This document shows, piece after piece, positions 17,336 through 26,155 of a stretch of 64,000 nucleotides of DNA. Below the pieces are notes generated by a model that saw nothing but the letters and a program-made list of their open reading frames with translations, searched no databases and was not told the origin of the DNA. The first letter of the stretch is position 1. Every line of letters starts with the position of its first letter. Origin of the DNA: Poriferisodalis sp963663635 (GTDB lineage: Bacteria; Actinomycetota; Acidimicrobiia; Acidimicrobiales; Poriferisodalaceae); the NCBI GenBank assembly GCA_963663635.2, contig CAXXMY010000005.1, positions 1-64,000 on the forward strand. The letters run 5' to 3'. A program made the position numbers and the translations under genes.

Positions 17336-18618
17336 TGTGGGGTGACCCGCTGTTCAGCGATGGAGTCGACTGGGGCGACATCGGCGTCATGGGCGTGAAG
17401 GTCCTGGTGGCCTTCGGCGCCCTGCTGGTCGCCACCATGTTCATGATCTGGTTCGAGCGGAAGCTGATCGCGGACATGCAGTACCGCATCGGCCCCAACG
17501 TGGCGGGCCCGTGGGGCCTGTTGCAGGCGCTCGCCGATGGCATCAAGTTCTTCTTCAAAGAAGATCTTCGGCCGGCGAATGCCGATCCGCTGGTGTTCCG
17601 GCTTGCGCCCTACATCTCGGCCGTTACCGCGTTCGTGGCGTTCGCCATCGTGCCCGTCGGGGGCGTGTTCACCGACCCAGGCCCAGCGGGTGTCGGTGGC
17701 CGCAGCGGCACGGTGACGCTGTTCGGCAAAGAAACCATCTTGCAGGTGGCTGATCCGCCCATCGGAATCCTCCTGCTGCTGGCGATGTCGTCCGTCGCTG
17801 TGTACGGGGTCATGCTGGCGGGCTGGTCGTCAGGCTCGAAATACCCGCTCATCGGCTCGGTTCGGGCGTCGGCGCAGGCGGTGTCCTACGAGGCTGCACT
17901 CGGCATGTCGGTGGTGGCGGTCGTGATCCTGGCTGGAACGCTGTCCACTCGGGGAATCGTGGCCGCGCAGGCCGGCGGCGTAGACACATGGTTCATTGTC
18001 TCGGGCGGCGTTGTGCCGTTCCTGGTCTTCCTGATCGCTGCAACGGCCGAACTGAACCGCCCGCCGTTCGATTTGGTGGAGGCCGAGCAGGAGCTTGTCG
18101 GCGGGTTCCACACCGAGTACTCGTCCATCCGCTTCGCGTTGTTCTTTCTGGCCGAGTTCATGAACGTCATCACGATGTCGGCGATCATGACGACGCTCTT
18201 TTTCGGCGGTCCGGCCGGGCCCATTTTCTTTGGTTGGACCTGGCTGTGGCCCACGGTGTGGTTCCTGGCCAAAGTGCTGGCCTTTTTGTTCGTGTTCGTT
18301 TGGTTCCGGGCAACGCTCCCGCGCCTGCGCTACGACCAGCTCATGTCATTGGGCTGGAAAGTGCTCATCCCAGTGATGCTGTTCTGGCTGATGTTCCTCG
18401 GCCTCAAGCAGCTCGCGATCGTCGAGGGGTGGTCTCAGGTGTGGACGGTGATCGCCAGTGCGATTGGTTTCGCAGCCGGCTGGGCCCTGCTGTCAGTGGC
18501 GCTCCGGGCGGCAAAACGAAACACTCAGCGACCCGGCCCCTTCGATGCGCCAGTCGATGTGCCAGTCGATGTGCCAGTCGATGCACAAACCGACGTGCCA
18601 GTGGGAGGTCAGCGCTGA
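17335..18618 (+). CDS. nuoH: NADH-quinone oxidoreductase subunit H (operon 1)
   Basis: A 427-residue membrane subunit that closes the quinone cavity. Conserved motifs include ERKLIADMQYRIGPN near the N-terminus, ADGIKFFFKED, and ELNRPPFDLVEAEQELVGGFHTEYS. About 30 C-terminal residues are added and consist of a 12-nt repeat copied three times (PVDVPVDVPVDA), absent from typical NuoH. It overlaps nuoG and nuoI by one base each. Confidence 0.95.
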   Translation: MWGDPLFSDGVDWGDIGVMGVKVLVAFGALLVATMFMIWFERKLIADMQYRIGPNVAGPWGLLQALADGIKFFFKEDLRPANADPLVFRLAPYISAVTAFVAFAIVPVGGVFTDPGPAGVGGRSGTVTLFGKETILQVADPPIGILLLLAMSSVAVYGVMLAGWSSGSKYPLIGSVRASAQAVSYEAALGMSVVAVVILAGTLSTRGIVAAQAGGVDTWFIVSGGVVPFLVFLIAATAELNRPPFDLVEAEQELVGGFHTEYSSIRFALFFLAEFMNVITMSAIMTTLFFGGPAGPIFFGWTWLWPTVWFLAKVLAFLFVFVWFRATLPRLRYDQLMSLGWKVLIPVMLFWLMFLGLKQLAIVEGWSQVWTVIASAIGFAAGWALLSVALRAAKRNTQRPGPFDAPVDVPVDVPVDAQTDVPVGGQR

Positions 18619-19295
18619 TGGGCTATCTCGACGGCTTCAAAGTCACGTTCGGCAAGCTCTTTGACGAGCGAGTCACCACCGAGTATCCGCAGGAGAAGCG
18701 GCCGAAGCCGCCGCGGTTCCACGGGCGTCACGTGCTCAACAAGTATCCCGACGGCATGGAGAAGTGCATCGGGTGCGAGCTGTGCGCCGGTGTGTGCCCG
18801 GCGCGCTGCATCTATGTGCGCGGCGCGGACAACCCGCCCAACGATCCGGTGTCCCCGGGCGAGCGCTATGGCTACGTCTACGAGATCAACTACCTGCGCT
18901 GCATTCATTGCGACCTGTGTGTCGAGGCGTGCCCGACCGAAGCCATCACCGAGACAAAGGTCTTCGAGTTCAGCTTCCCGACCCGGCGCGACGCGATCTA
19001 CACCAAGGACGAGCTGCTCACTGACGACGACGGCCGGCCGCAACGTCAGCCGTGGGAGCTGTGGCACGAAGGCGACGACGAGCACACATCGGGCTGGATG
19101 CGCGCGACCTCGCCATCGGGCAGGCCCGAGTACGAGGGACGCGTCGGCTGGAGCGGCGAGCTGGGATACGGCGTGCGCGCTCCCGAGCAGGGCCAGCACG
19201 CGGACTACGACGACGAAGATGATCTCGACGCCGCCGAGCACCCTGTCGCCGAGCACCCCGGCGACAGCGGGCACGCAGTAGGGGGCGGCCACTGA
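18618..19295 (+). CDS. nuoI: NADH-quinone oxidoreductase subunit I (operon 1)
   Basis: A 225-residue two-cluster subunit (N6a/N6b). The motifs CIGCELCAGVCP and CIHCDLCVEACP are complete. The acidic C-terminal tail (DYDDEDDLDAAEHPVAEHPGD) contains a 15-nt tandem duplication giving AEHPV/AEHPG and ends in His-rich residues. It sits between the NADH module and the N2 cluster of NuoB. Confidence 0.95.
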   Translation: MGYLDGFKVTFGKLFDERVTTEYPQEKRPKPPRFHGRHVLNKYPDGMEKCIGCELCAGVCPARCIYVRGADNPPNDPVSPGERYGYVYEINYLRCIHCDLCVEACPTEAITETKVFEFSFPTRRDAIYTKDELLTDDDGRPQRQPWELWHEGDDEHTSGWMRATSPSGRPEYEGRVGWSGELGYGVRAPEQGQHADYDDEDDLDAAEHPVAEHPGDSGHAVGGGH

Positions 19296-19873
19296 TGGCC
19301 GAGGTGATCGTCTTTGCGGTCGCCGCCGCAGCGTGCCTCGCCGGCGCGTTCGGCGTGGTGCTCGTACGCAACCCCGTGCACGCGGCGCTGATGCTGGTGA
19401 TGACGCTGTTCGGCATTGCGGTGCTCTTCGTCGCCCAGCAGGCGCACTTCCTTGCGGCCGTGCAGGTCATCGTCTACGCGGGCGCCATCGTGGTGCTCTT
19501 CCTGTTCGTGATCATGCTGGTCGGCGTGGACCGAGCCGCCCAGCTGTCGCTGGGGGCGTTGCCGCAGCAGCGCTGGGCTGCCGCAGTCTTCGGCATGACC
19601 GGACTGGCGGTGCTGGTCTGGATGGTCGCAGCGGTCGACCGGCTGTTCGACGGAAGCGGGGGCGAGAACGACGCGCTGATTGACGCCGCCGCGGCCGACG
19701 CGTATGGCGCCGGCGTGAATGGCATCGCTCGATCGCTCTTCTCTGACTACGTCTACGCATTCGAGCTGACGTCGCTGCTGCTCATCGTCGCGGTCATCGG
19801 CACGGTGATCCTGGCCCGCCGCAGCGAATACTCCGCCGTCACCGACGAGGCGAGCCAAGGAGCGGATCAGTGA
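19295..19873 (+). CDS. nuoJ: NADH-quinone oxidoreductase subunit J (operon 1)
   Basis: A 192-residue five-helix membrane subunit. The conserved third-helix region QVIVYAGAIVVLFLFVIML is intact and includes the glycine where the pi-bulge forms. It lies between nuoI and nuoK with overlapping starts, as in all nuo operons. Its 30-residue loop rich in Asp/Ala before the last helix differs from operon 2. Confidence 0.94.
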   Translation: MAEVIVFAVAAAACLAGAFGVVLVRNPVHAALMLVMTLFGIAVLFVAQQAHFLAAVQVIVYAGAIVVLFLFVIMLVGVDRAAQLSLGALPQQRWAAAVFGMTGLAVLVWMVAAVDRLFDGSGGENDALIDAAAADAYGAGVNGIARSLFSDYVYAFELTSLLLIVAVIGTVILARRSEYSAVTDEASQGADQ

Positions 19874-20184
19874 GTGACCTGGCGGTGACGACCAGCTGGT
19901 ACCTGGTGCTGGGTGCGCTGCTGTTCCTCATCGGCGGGTGCGGTTTGCTGGTGCGGCGCAATCCGCTCGTGATGCTGATGTGCGTCGAGCTGATGCTGAA
20001 CGGCGTCAACCTCAGCTTTGTGGCGTTCGCCGACCGCTTCGGCGACGTGAATGGGCACACCGTGGTGCTGTTCGTCCTGGTCGTCGCGGCTGCTGAAGTC
20101 GTCGTCGGCCTCGGATTGGTGGTGGCCGTGCTCCGCGCCAGTCCCCGTGCAACAGCGGACGATCTCTCGGCGCTGAGGGGCTGA
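19870..20184 (+). CDS. nuoK: NADH-quinone oxidoreductase subunit K (operon 1)
   Basis: A 104-residue, three-helix subunit of the MrpC type. The conserved Glu in LMCVELMLNGVNL and a second in AAAEVVVGLGL, both proton-path residues, are present. The GTG start overlaps the nuoJ stop by 4 nt; nuoL follows after 4 nt. Confidence 0.94.
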   Translation: MSDLAVTTSWYLVLGALLFLIGGCGLLVRRNPLVMLMCVELMLNGVNLSFVAFADRFGDVNGHTVVLFVLVVAAAEVVVGLGLVVAVLRASPRATADDLSALRG

Positions 20185-20188
20185 AGTC

Positions 20189-22090
20189 GTGGTCGAACTG
20201 GTCTGGCTCATCCCCGCGCTGCCCCTCGTCGGGTTTGCCGTTCTGCTGCTGGGGGGACCACGACTCGGTGAGCCTCGAGCCGGCTGGCTGGCGACGGCCG
20301 CCAGCGCGGGCTCGTTCCTTTTCACTGTCATCACGTTCGGCGGGCTGCTCGGTCTCGACGCCGCCACCGTGGGAGGCGCAGGCGGACACGGCGGCCGCTG
20401 GCACACCTCGACGCTGTTCGAATGGATGCCCATCGGCGGCCTCGAGGTAGACGCGGCGCTGCTGGTCGACCCGCTGTCGATGACGATGGCGCTGTTCGTG
20501 ACCGGCGTCGGCACGCTCATCCACCTGTATTCGGTCGGATATATGCATTCTGACCCGAAGTACTCGAAGTTCTTCCTCTACCTCAACCTGTTCCTGTTCT
20601 CCATGCTCATGCTGGTGCTGGGCGACAACCTCGTCGTCACGTTCCTGGGCTGGGAGGGCGTCGGCACCTGCTCGTACCTGCTGATCTCGTTCTGGCACGA
20701 ACGGCCGACTGCGGCAACGGCAGGCAAGAAGGCGTTCGTCACCAACCGGATCGGCGACTTCGGGTTCATGATCGCCACGTTCCTGCTGTGGACCACGCTC
20801 GGCACGGTCTCGTACTCCGGACTCGCGGCAACCGCCCCGAACCTTGCCTCTGGCACCGCAACAGCGGTGTCGCTCTTGCTGTTGCTGGCCGCCGCGGGCA
20901 AGTCCGCTCAGCTGCCGCTGTACGTCTGGCTGCCCGATGCCATGGAAGGCCCGACGCCGGTCTCGGCGATGGTGCACGCCGCCACGATGGTCACCGCGGG
21001 CGTGTACCTGCTGGTGCGACTGAATCCGGTGCTGACCGACGACGCCCTGCTCATCATCGCCATCGTCGGCGCGGCCACGGCGCTGTTCGCAGCGCTCGGC
21101 GCGGTGGCACAGCACGACATCAAGAAGGTGCTGGCGTACTCCACCGTCAGCCAGCTGGGCTACATGTTTCTTGCCATCGGCTCGGGCGCCTACGTGGCCG
21201 CCATCTTCCATGTGATCACGCACGCCTTCTTCAAGGGCCTGCTGTTCCTGGGCTCGGGCTCGGTCATCCACGGCATGGGCGACGAGCAGGACATGCGCAA
21301 GATGGGCGCGCTGCGAATGGCCATGCCGATCACAGCGGCCACGTTCATTGTGGGCTGGCTCGCCATTGCCGGCGTGCCGCCGCTGTCAGGCTTCTGGTCG
21401 AAGGACGAGATCCTGCTGGCCGCGTGGGAGCAGCCCGACATCGGGCCGCTGCTGTGGCTCGTGGGTCTCGTGACGGCGCTGCTGACCGCGTACTACATGA
21501 GCCGCCAAACGTTCCTGGTGTTCTTCGGCGGCCAGCGCTGGGACGACAAGGTTCACCCGCACGAGTCGCCGGCAACGATGACGCTGCCGCTTGTCGTGCT
21601 GGCCGGCGCAGCCATCGTGGGCGGCGCGGTGAACCTGCCGCTGGTGGGGGACTGGCTGGTGCTGGAGCACTTCTTGGAACCGGTCTTCGCTCACCCGCAC
21701 CAGTTCGCTTCGGGCACCGCCACCAAGCTCATCTTGGCGCTTGTGGCGACCGCCGCCGCGGTCGGTGGCATCGCCATCGCCGTGGGCGCCTGGCTGCGTT
21801 CCCGCATCCCGACGCAACGGCTTGAGCCGGCACTGCTGGAGAACGTCTTCTACGTCGACGCGTCGATTTCGAAGTTCGTCGGCGGGCCTGGGACGGCTGC
21901 GTTCGAGGCGGCAGCGCAAGCCGACAAGCGCTTCGTGGACGGTGCGGTCGATGGCGTGGGCTCGCTGGTGCGCTTGGTGGGCCGCATGGTGCGGCCGCTG
22001 CAATCTGGCTACCTGCGCCACTACGCGTCCGGCATCGCCATCGGGGCAATTGTGCTCGTCCTCTGGATGGCATTGCGAATTGCACTATGA
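20189..22090 (+). CDS. nuoL: NADH-quinone oxidoreductase subunit L (operon 1)
   Basis: A 633-residue antiporter-like proton-pumping subunit with the long lateral helix at the C-terminus. Landmark stretches are NLVVTFLGWEGVGTCSYLLI, LPDAMEGPTPVSAMVHAATM and the Lys-bearing HDIKKVLAYSTVSQLGYM. The GTG at 20189 begins VVELVWLIP. It overlaps nuoM by 4 nt. It is 101 residues shorter than the operon-2 copy, which has an acidic/His loop and a longer C-terminal tail. Confidence 0.95.
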   Translation: MVELVWLIPALPLVGFAVLLLGGPRLGEPRAGWLATAASAGSFLFTVITFGGLLGLDAATVGGAGGHGGRWHTSTLFEWMPIGGLEVDAALLVDPLSMTMALFVTGVGTLIHLYSVGYMHSDPKYSKFFLYLNLFLFSMLMLVLGDNLVVTFLGWEGVGTCSYLLISFWHERPTAATAGKKAFVTNRIGDFGFMIATFLLWTTLGTVSYSGLAATAPNLASGTATAVSLLLLLAAAGKSAQLPLYVWLPDAMEGPTPVSAMVHAATMVTAGVYLLVRLNPVLTDDALLIIAIVGAATALFAALGAVAQHDIKKVLAYSTVSQLGYMFLAIGSGAYVAAIFHVITHAFFKGLLFLGSGSVIHGMGDEQDMRKMGALRMAMPITAATFIVGWLAIAGVPPLSGFWSKDEILLAAWEQPDIGPLLWLVGLVTALLTAYYMSRQTFLVFFGGQRWDDKVHPHESPATMTLPLVVLAGAAIVGGAVNLPLVGDWLVLEHFLEPVFAHPHQFASGTATKLILALVATAAAVGGIAIAVGAWLRSRIPTQRLEPALLENVFYVDASISKFVGGPGTAAFEAAAQADKRFVDGAVDGVGSLVRLVGRMVRPLQSGYLRHYASGIAIGAIVLVLWMALRIAL

Positions 22091-23721
22091 GCGGGGCCAC
22101 GCTGCTCGCTGTAGCCGACACCGCCGCGGGGGGCTTCCCGCTCCTCAACGCGCTCATCTTCGTGCCCGCGGTCGGGGCAGCGGCCGTGGCGTTGCTGCCC
22201 CGCAGCCGACCCGACCTGGCCCGCCCGCTCGGCACCCTCTTTGCAGCGATCGCCGGCGCGCTGTCGCTGTCGCTGGCGTGGCAGTTCGATGCCGCCAACG
22301 CTGGCTTCCAGTTCGAAAGCATCGTGTCATGGATTCCCGCGCTGGGCATCTCGTGGCACGTCGGCGTGGACGGCATCTCGCTGTGGCTGGTGGTGCTGAC
22401 CAGCTTGGTGGTGCCCATCGTGCTCGCCGGCGTCGACCCGCACCACAATCCCAAGCCGTACACCGCGTGGATGCTGCTGCTGCAGGCTGGGTCGATCGGC
22501 GCGTTCGTGGCGCTGGACCTCTTCGTGTTCTTCGTGATGTTCGAGATCGTGCTGGTGCCCATGTACCTGCTGATCGCGGGCTGGGGCTACGAGGGTCGCC
22601 GCTACGCGGCGATGAAGTTCTTCCTCTTCACGATGGCCGGCTCGGCGTTGCTGCTGGTCGCCATCGTGGCGACTGCCGTGCTCGGCTCTCCCGACAGCGG
22701 GATCACCTTCGACTTGGTGACGCTCGCCACCACGCAGGGTCTTGCCCGCAACACTGCGCGGCTGTGCTTTGTGGCGTTCGCGATCGCCTTCCTGGTCAAG
22801 GTGCCGGTGGTGCCGCTGCACACGTGGCTGCCCGACGCGCACACCGAGGCACCGACGGCGGGTTCGGTGGTGCTGGCTGCGGTCATGCTGAAGCTCGGCA
22901 CCTACGGTCTGCTGCGTTTCGGGCTCTATCTGTTCCCCGAAGCCTCCGCATGGGCAGCACCGGTATTGGTCACCGTGGGCGTGGTCGGTGTGATCTGGGG
23001 GGCCATCGCCGCTGCCATGCAGCGCGACCTCAAACGGCTCGTGGCGTATTCGTCGGTCGCGCACATGGGATTCATCGTGCTGGGCATCTTCGCTTTCACT
23101 GCTCAGGCGGTCGGCGGCGGCGTGATCCAGATGGTCAACCACGGCGTCAGCACGGGAGCATTGTTCCTGCTGGTGGGGATGCTGTACGAGCGTCGCCACA
23201 CCCGCCAGATCGACGAACTGGCCGGCATCCAGTCGGCTGCGCCGGTCTTTGCCGGGATCTTCACCGTCATGATGCTGTCGTCGATCGGCGTGCCGGGCCT
23301 GAACGGTTTCGTCGGCGAATTCCTGATCCTGATCGGCTCGTTCGAGACCCGGCGCTGGTGGACGGTCATCGCAGCGACGGGCGTGATCTTGGCGGCGCTG
23401 TACCTGCTGTGGGCGTACCAGCGGGTGTTTCACGGGCCGCCTGCAGGCGCCGACCGCACCACGCCCGATCTGCGGTGGGGCGAGCTGGCGACGCTCGCGC
23501 CCTTTGTCGTGGCGGCAGTGGCGCTCGGTGTGTACCCCAAGCCGCTGCTCAACGCCGTCGAACCCGCGGCCGACGAGCTGTTGAAGCACTTCGAGCTGTA
23601 CAGCGGCTTCGATGTGCCAGACCCGCGCGATCCGGTCGTGGTCCGAGACTCAAGTGACAGTTCGGGCGAACACGCCGATCCTGGGCATTCCGATCCTGGG
23701 CACAGCGAGGACGGTCACTGA
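22087..23721 (+). CDS. nuoM: NADH-quinone oxidoreductase subunit M (operon 1)
   Basis: A 544-residue antiporter-like proton-pumping subunit. Signatures include FVMFEIVLVPMYLLIAGWG (conserved Glu), VVPLHTWLPDAHTEAPTAGS and RDLKRLVAYSSVAHMGF. The C-terminus has an added acidic/His tail with a 15-nt tandem copy (ADPGHSDPGHSEDGH). The 4-nt overlap with nuoL and the one-base overlap with nuoN indicate coupled translation. Confidence 0.95.
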   Translation: MSGATLLAVADTAAGGFPLLNALIFVPAVGAAAVALLPRSRPDLARPLGTLFAAIAGALSLSLAWQFDAANAGFQFESIVSWIPALGISWHVGVDGISLWLVVLTSLVVPIVLAGVDPHHNPKPYTAWMLLLQAGSIGAFVALDLFVFFVMFEIVLVPMYLLIAGWGYEGRRYAAMKFFLFTMAGSALLLVAIVATAVLGSPDSGITFDLVTLATTQGLARNTARLCFVAFAIAFLVKVPVVPLHTWLPDAHTEAPTAGSVVLAAVMLKLGTYGLLRFGLYLFPEASAWAAPVLVTVGVVGVIWGAIAAAMQRDLKRLVAYSSVAHMGFIVLGIFAFTAQAVGGGVIQMVNHGVSTGALFLLVGMLYERRHTRQIDELAGIQSAAPVFAGIFTVMMLSSIGVPGLNGFVGEFLILIGSFETRRWWTVIAATGVILAALYLLWAYQRVFHGPPAGADRTTPDLRWGELATLAPFVVAAVALGVYPKPLLNAVEPAADELLKHFELYSGFDVPDPRDPVVVRDSSDSSGEHADPGHSDPGHSEDGH

Positions 23722-25307
23722 TGGCTGGCTTCGAATCGCCGGCTGTCGACTGGTGGGTGCTGAGCCCTCAGATCGTCCTCGTCGGTGCAGTGCTCGGACT
23801 GCTGCTGGCGTCGTCGCTCGCCCCGCGAACCCTGCCCGGGTGCGTCTCCACGTGGACGTCGGTGACCACCGGCGCAGCCGTCGTGGTCATAGCGGTAATC
23901 CAGTGGAACTCCGGAGGCTCTGTGGCGCGGCCCACGCTGGCCGGAGCGTTCGTAAGCGACGGCTTCAGCCTGCTGTTCACGATGCTGATCGGCGCGGGCG
24001 TGATCATGACGGCGCTGGTGGCGCACAGTGCGCTCGACCGCTACGGCATGACCCCGCCGGAGTTCTCCGCGCTGCTGCTTGCCTCCGCTGCCGGAGCAGT
24101 CGTGATGGCAGGCGCGAACGATCTCATCGTGCTGTTCCTGGGCCTGGAGTCGCTGTCGATCGCGCTCTACGTGCTGATTGCGCTCGCCGGTCGCCGCGCC
24201 ACGGCCCGCGAGTCGGCGATGAAGTACTTCGTGCTGGGCGCGTTCAGCTCGGCGTTCTTCCTCTACGGCATCGCTCTGGTCTACGGCTCCACGGGCGGCA
24301 CCGGCCTGAGCCACATCGGGGAGTTCTTGCGCGACCACGTTCTGCTCGATGAGCACCTGCTGCTCGCGGGCATCGCGCTGATGCTGGTGGGACTGGGCTT
24401 CAAGGTGGCCGCTGTGCCATTCCACTTTTGGGCACCCGACGTCTATCAGGGGGCCCCGAGTCCCGTCACCGGATACCTGGCGTCGATCGCCAAAGCCGCC
24501 GGATTCGCTGCGCTGGCGCGTGTGCTGTTCGTGGCGTTCGGCCCGCAGAGCGTCGCATGGGCACCGATCGTCGTCGGCCTGGCCTTCGCCACCCTTGCCG
24601 TCGGCGCCGTGATGGCCATCACCCAAACCGACGTGAAGCGCATGCTGGCCTTCAGCTCGATCAGCCACACGGGCTTCGTGCTCGTCGGCCTGTCGGCGGC
24701 GGGCGGAGTCGGATGGTGGTCCGTGACGCTCGGAGACGAAGCGCCCGTTGAGCTCGTGTCGGTTGGCAACGGGGCGGTCTCGTCAGCGGTGTTCTACCTC
24801 GTCGCCTACTCGTTCATGGCGCTCGGCAGCTTTGCAGTGCTGTCGGTGATGGCGTCGGACGGCGGGCCCTCGCCGGACGCCGTCGAACAGCACCCGCTCA
24901 GCCGTTATGGCGGCTTGGCTCGCCGCCGTCCCGTGCTGGCGCTTGCGTTCGCCGTGCTGCTGCTCGCCCAGACCGGCGTGCCTCTCACGTCCGGCTTCGT
25001 CGCCAAGTTCGAGGTCATCCGCGCAGCCGTCGGAGGCAAGGGCTACGTCCTTGCTGCGGTTGCCATGGTCACAGCGGTGGTGAGCGCGTTTGCCTACCTG
25101 CGCGTCGTGCTAGCGATGTATGCACCTGACAGCGACGTCGACGAAGCGCCGGTGCGCGCCCGCGCCAACCGCCCTCGCTGGGGCGGCCTGCCCAAGACCT
25201 CAGTGCTGGCCATCGCCATCGCCGTTGCGGTGACCGTGGTCGTCGGCGTGCTGCCTCAGCGACTCATCGAGTGGAGCGCCGACGCAGTCTTCGCCCTCGT
25301 CGCGTAG
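23721..25307 (+). CDS. nuoN: NADH-quinone oxidoreductase subunit N (operon 1)
   Basis: A 528-residue antiporter-like subunit and last gene of the operon. The conserved blocks LIVLFLGLESLSIALYVLIA, VPFHFWAPDVYQGAPSPVTGYL and TDVKRMLAFSSISHTGFVL are complete. It ends 85 bp before the VapB antitoxin gene; no clear terminator hairpin is seen in that gap. Confidence 0.95.
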   Translation: MAGFESPAVDWWVLSPQIVLVGAVLGLLLASSLAPRTLPGCVSTWTSVTTGAAVVVIAVIQWNSGGSVARPTLAGAFVSDGFSLLFTMLIGAGVIMTALVAHSALDRYGMTPPEFSALLLASAAGAVVMAGANDLIVLFLGLESLSIALYVLIALAGRRATARESAMKYFVLGAFSSAFFLYGIALVYGSTGGTGLSHIGEFLRDHVLLDEHLLLAGIALMLVGLGFKVAAVPFHFWAPDVYQGAPSPVTGYLASIAKAAGFAALARVLFVAFGPQSVAWAPIVVGLAFATLAVGAVMAITQTDVKRMLAFSSISHTGFVLVGLSAAGGVGWWSVTLGDEAPVELVSVGNGAVSSAVFYLVAYSFMALGSFAVLSVMASDGGPSPDAVEQHPLSRYGGLARRRPVLALAFAVLLLAQTGVPLTSGFVAKFEVIRAAVGGKGYVLAAVAMVTAVVSAFAYLRVVLAMYAPDSDVDEAPVRARANRPRWGGLPKTSVLAIAIAVAVTVVVGVLPQRLIEWSADAVFALVA

Positions 25308-25398
25308 CCAGCGTGCGGTGTCCGCATGTCTGGCTGATGTCGGGCCTGTGGTTGTTGCGTTGCTCGGACATCGGCTTCGGCCAGCGTGATGGATGGTG

Positions 25399-25404
25399 TA
25401 TACT
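25399..25404 (+). promoter_or_regulatory. Putative -10 box of leaderless VapBC promoter
   Basis: TATACT ends 6 nt before the ATG at 25411, the spacing of actinobacterial leaderless promoters. This would make ATG 25411 rather than ATG 25393 the start of the antitoxin. The -35 region (near ttcggc, 25376-25381) is poor. Confidence 0.5.
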
Positions 25405-25410
25405 CCGCAG

Positions 25411-25635
25411 ATGCGGCGGATACAGCTCTATCTCGATCCCGACACGGATGACGCATTGTCCGCGGCGGCAGCGCGACGGGGAGTGTCGCGCTCCGCGCTT
25501 GTGCGTGATGCTGTGCGGGGCGCGCTCGGCACAGAGCCTGAGTTCATCGCCGATCCGCTGGATGCGCTGGTTGGCGCCTTCGATGTCGAACCCGACGACG
25601 ACTTGGACGCTGTCATCTACAAGACGGCTTCGTGA
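25411..25635 (+). CDS. Ribbon-helix-helix antitoxin, VapB-like
   Basis: A 74-residue protein starting MRRIQLYLDPD, with an N-terminal ribbon-helix-helix (about 1-45; strand RRIQLYL, then helices around DALSAAAARRG and SRSALVRDAVRGAL) and an acidic C-terminal tail that should bind the toxin. It overlaps the PIN-domain gene by 4 nt (GTGA), the usual arrangement for a type II pair. The ATG at 25393 would add six residues but overlaps the likely -10 box. It probably represses its own promoter. Confidence 0.82.
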   Translation: MRRIQLYLDPDTDDALSAAAARRGVSRSALVRDAVRGALGTEPEFIADPLDALVGAFDVEPDDDLDAVIYKTAS

Positions 25636-26024
25636 GGTTCGTCGATACGTCGTATTGGATCGGGCTGTTCGTTACGAGGGACCGACGTCATCGCGACGCG
25701 GCGGCTTTGTGGCCCGGCCGTGAGCCGATGCGAACCTCGAACCTGGTGGTCGGTGAGACATGGACGTGGCTGCGGCATCGCGTCGGCCATTCGCAGGCGA
25801 TCGATTTCGTCACAACGATCAACCGTTCGCCGCGGGTCTCGATCGCGCTCGTGGACAGCGCGATCGATGAGCGGGCGTGGGAATGGCTGGCTCGCCACGA
25901 CGAGCGGTCCTATTCCTACGTCGATGCCACCAGCTTCGAGATCATGCGCCGCGAAAGGATCACCGAGGCTCTCGCATTCGACGGCGAATTCAGCGCAGCC
26001 GGCTTCATCGAAATGCGCCCTTGA
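25632..26024 (+). CDS. PIN-domain toxin, VapC-like
   Basis: A 130-residue putative RNase. Acidic residues expected of a PIN active site are Asp4 (RFVDTSYWIGLF), Glu in VVGETWTWL, and Asp residues in YSYVDATSFEIM. VapC toxins cut specific RNAs such as tRNA or the rRNA loop; the target cannot be told from sequence. The GTG start overlaps the antitoxin stop. It is directly downstream of the complete nuo operon but with its own promoter, so it is probably an independent module. Confidence 0.85.
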   Translation: MRFVDTSYWIGLFVTRDRRHRDAAALWPGREPMRTSNLVVGETWTWLRHRVGHSQAIDFVTTINRSPRVSIALVDSAIDERAWEWLARHDERSYSYVDATSFEIMRRERITEALAFDGEFSAAGFIEMRP

Positions 26025-26155
26025 CGAAGCGGCTCTACTGCCACAGGCTGTCGCAAGCCTCCGCGAAATGGCGGCTGACCTCCGCGCTGGGGGCCCAGGT
26101 GAGCATCATCGGTGTCTGACAGAAGCTGCTTCTTCAGACACGGAGCGACAGGGCG

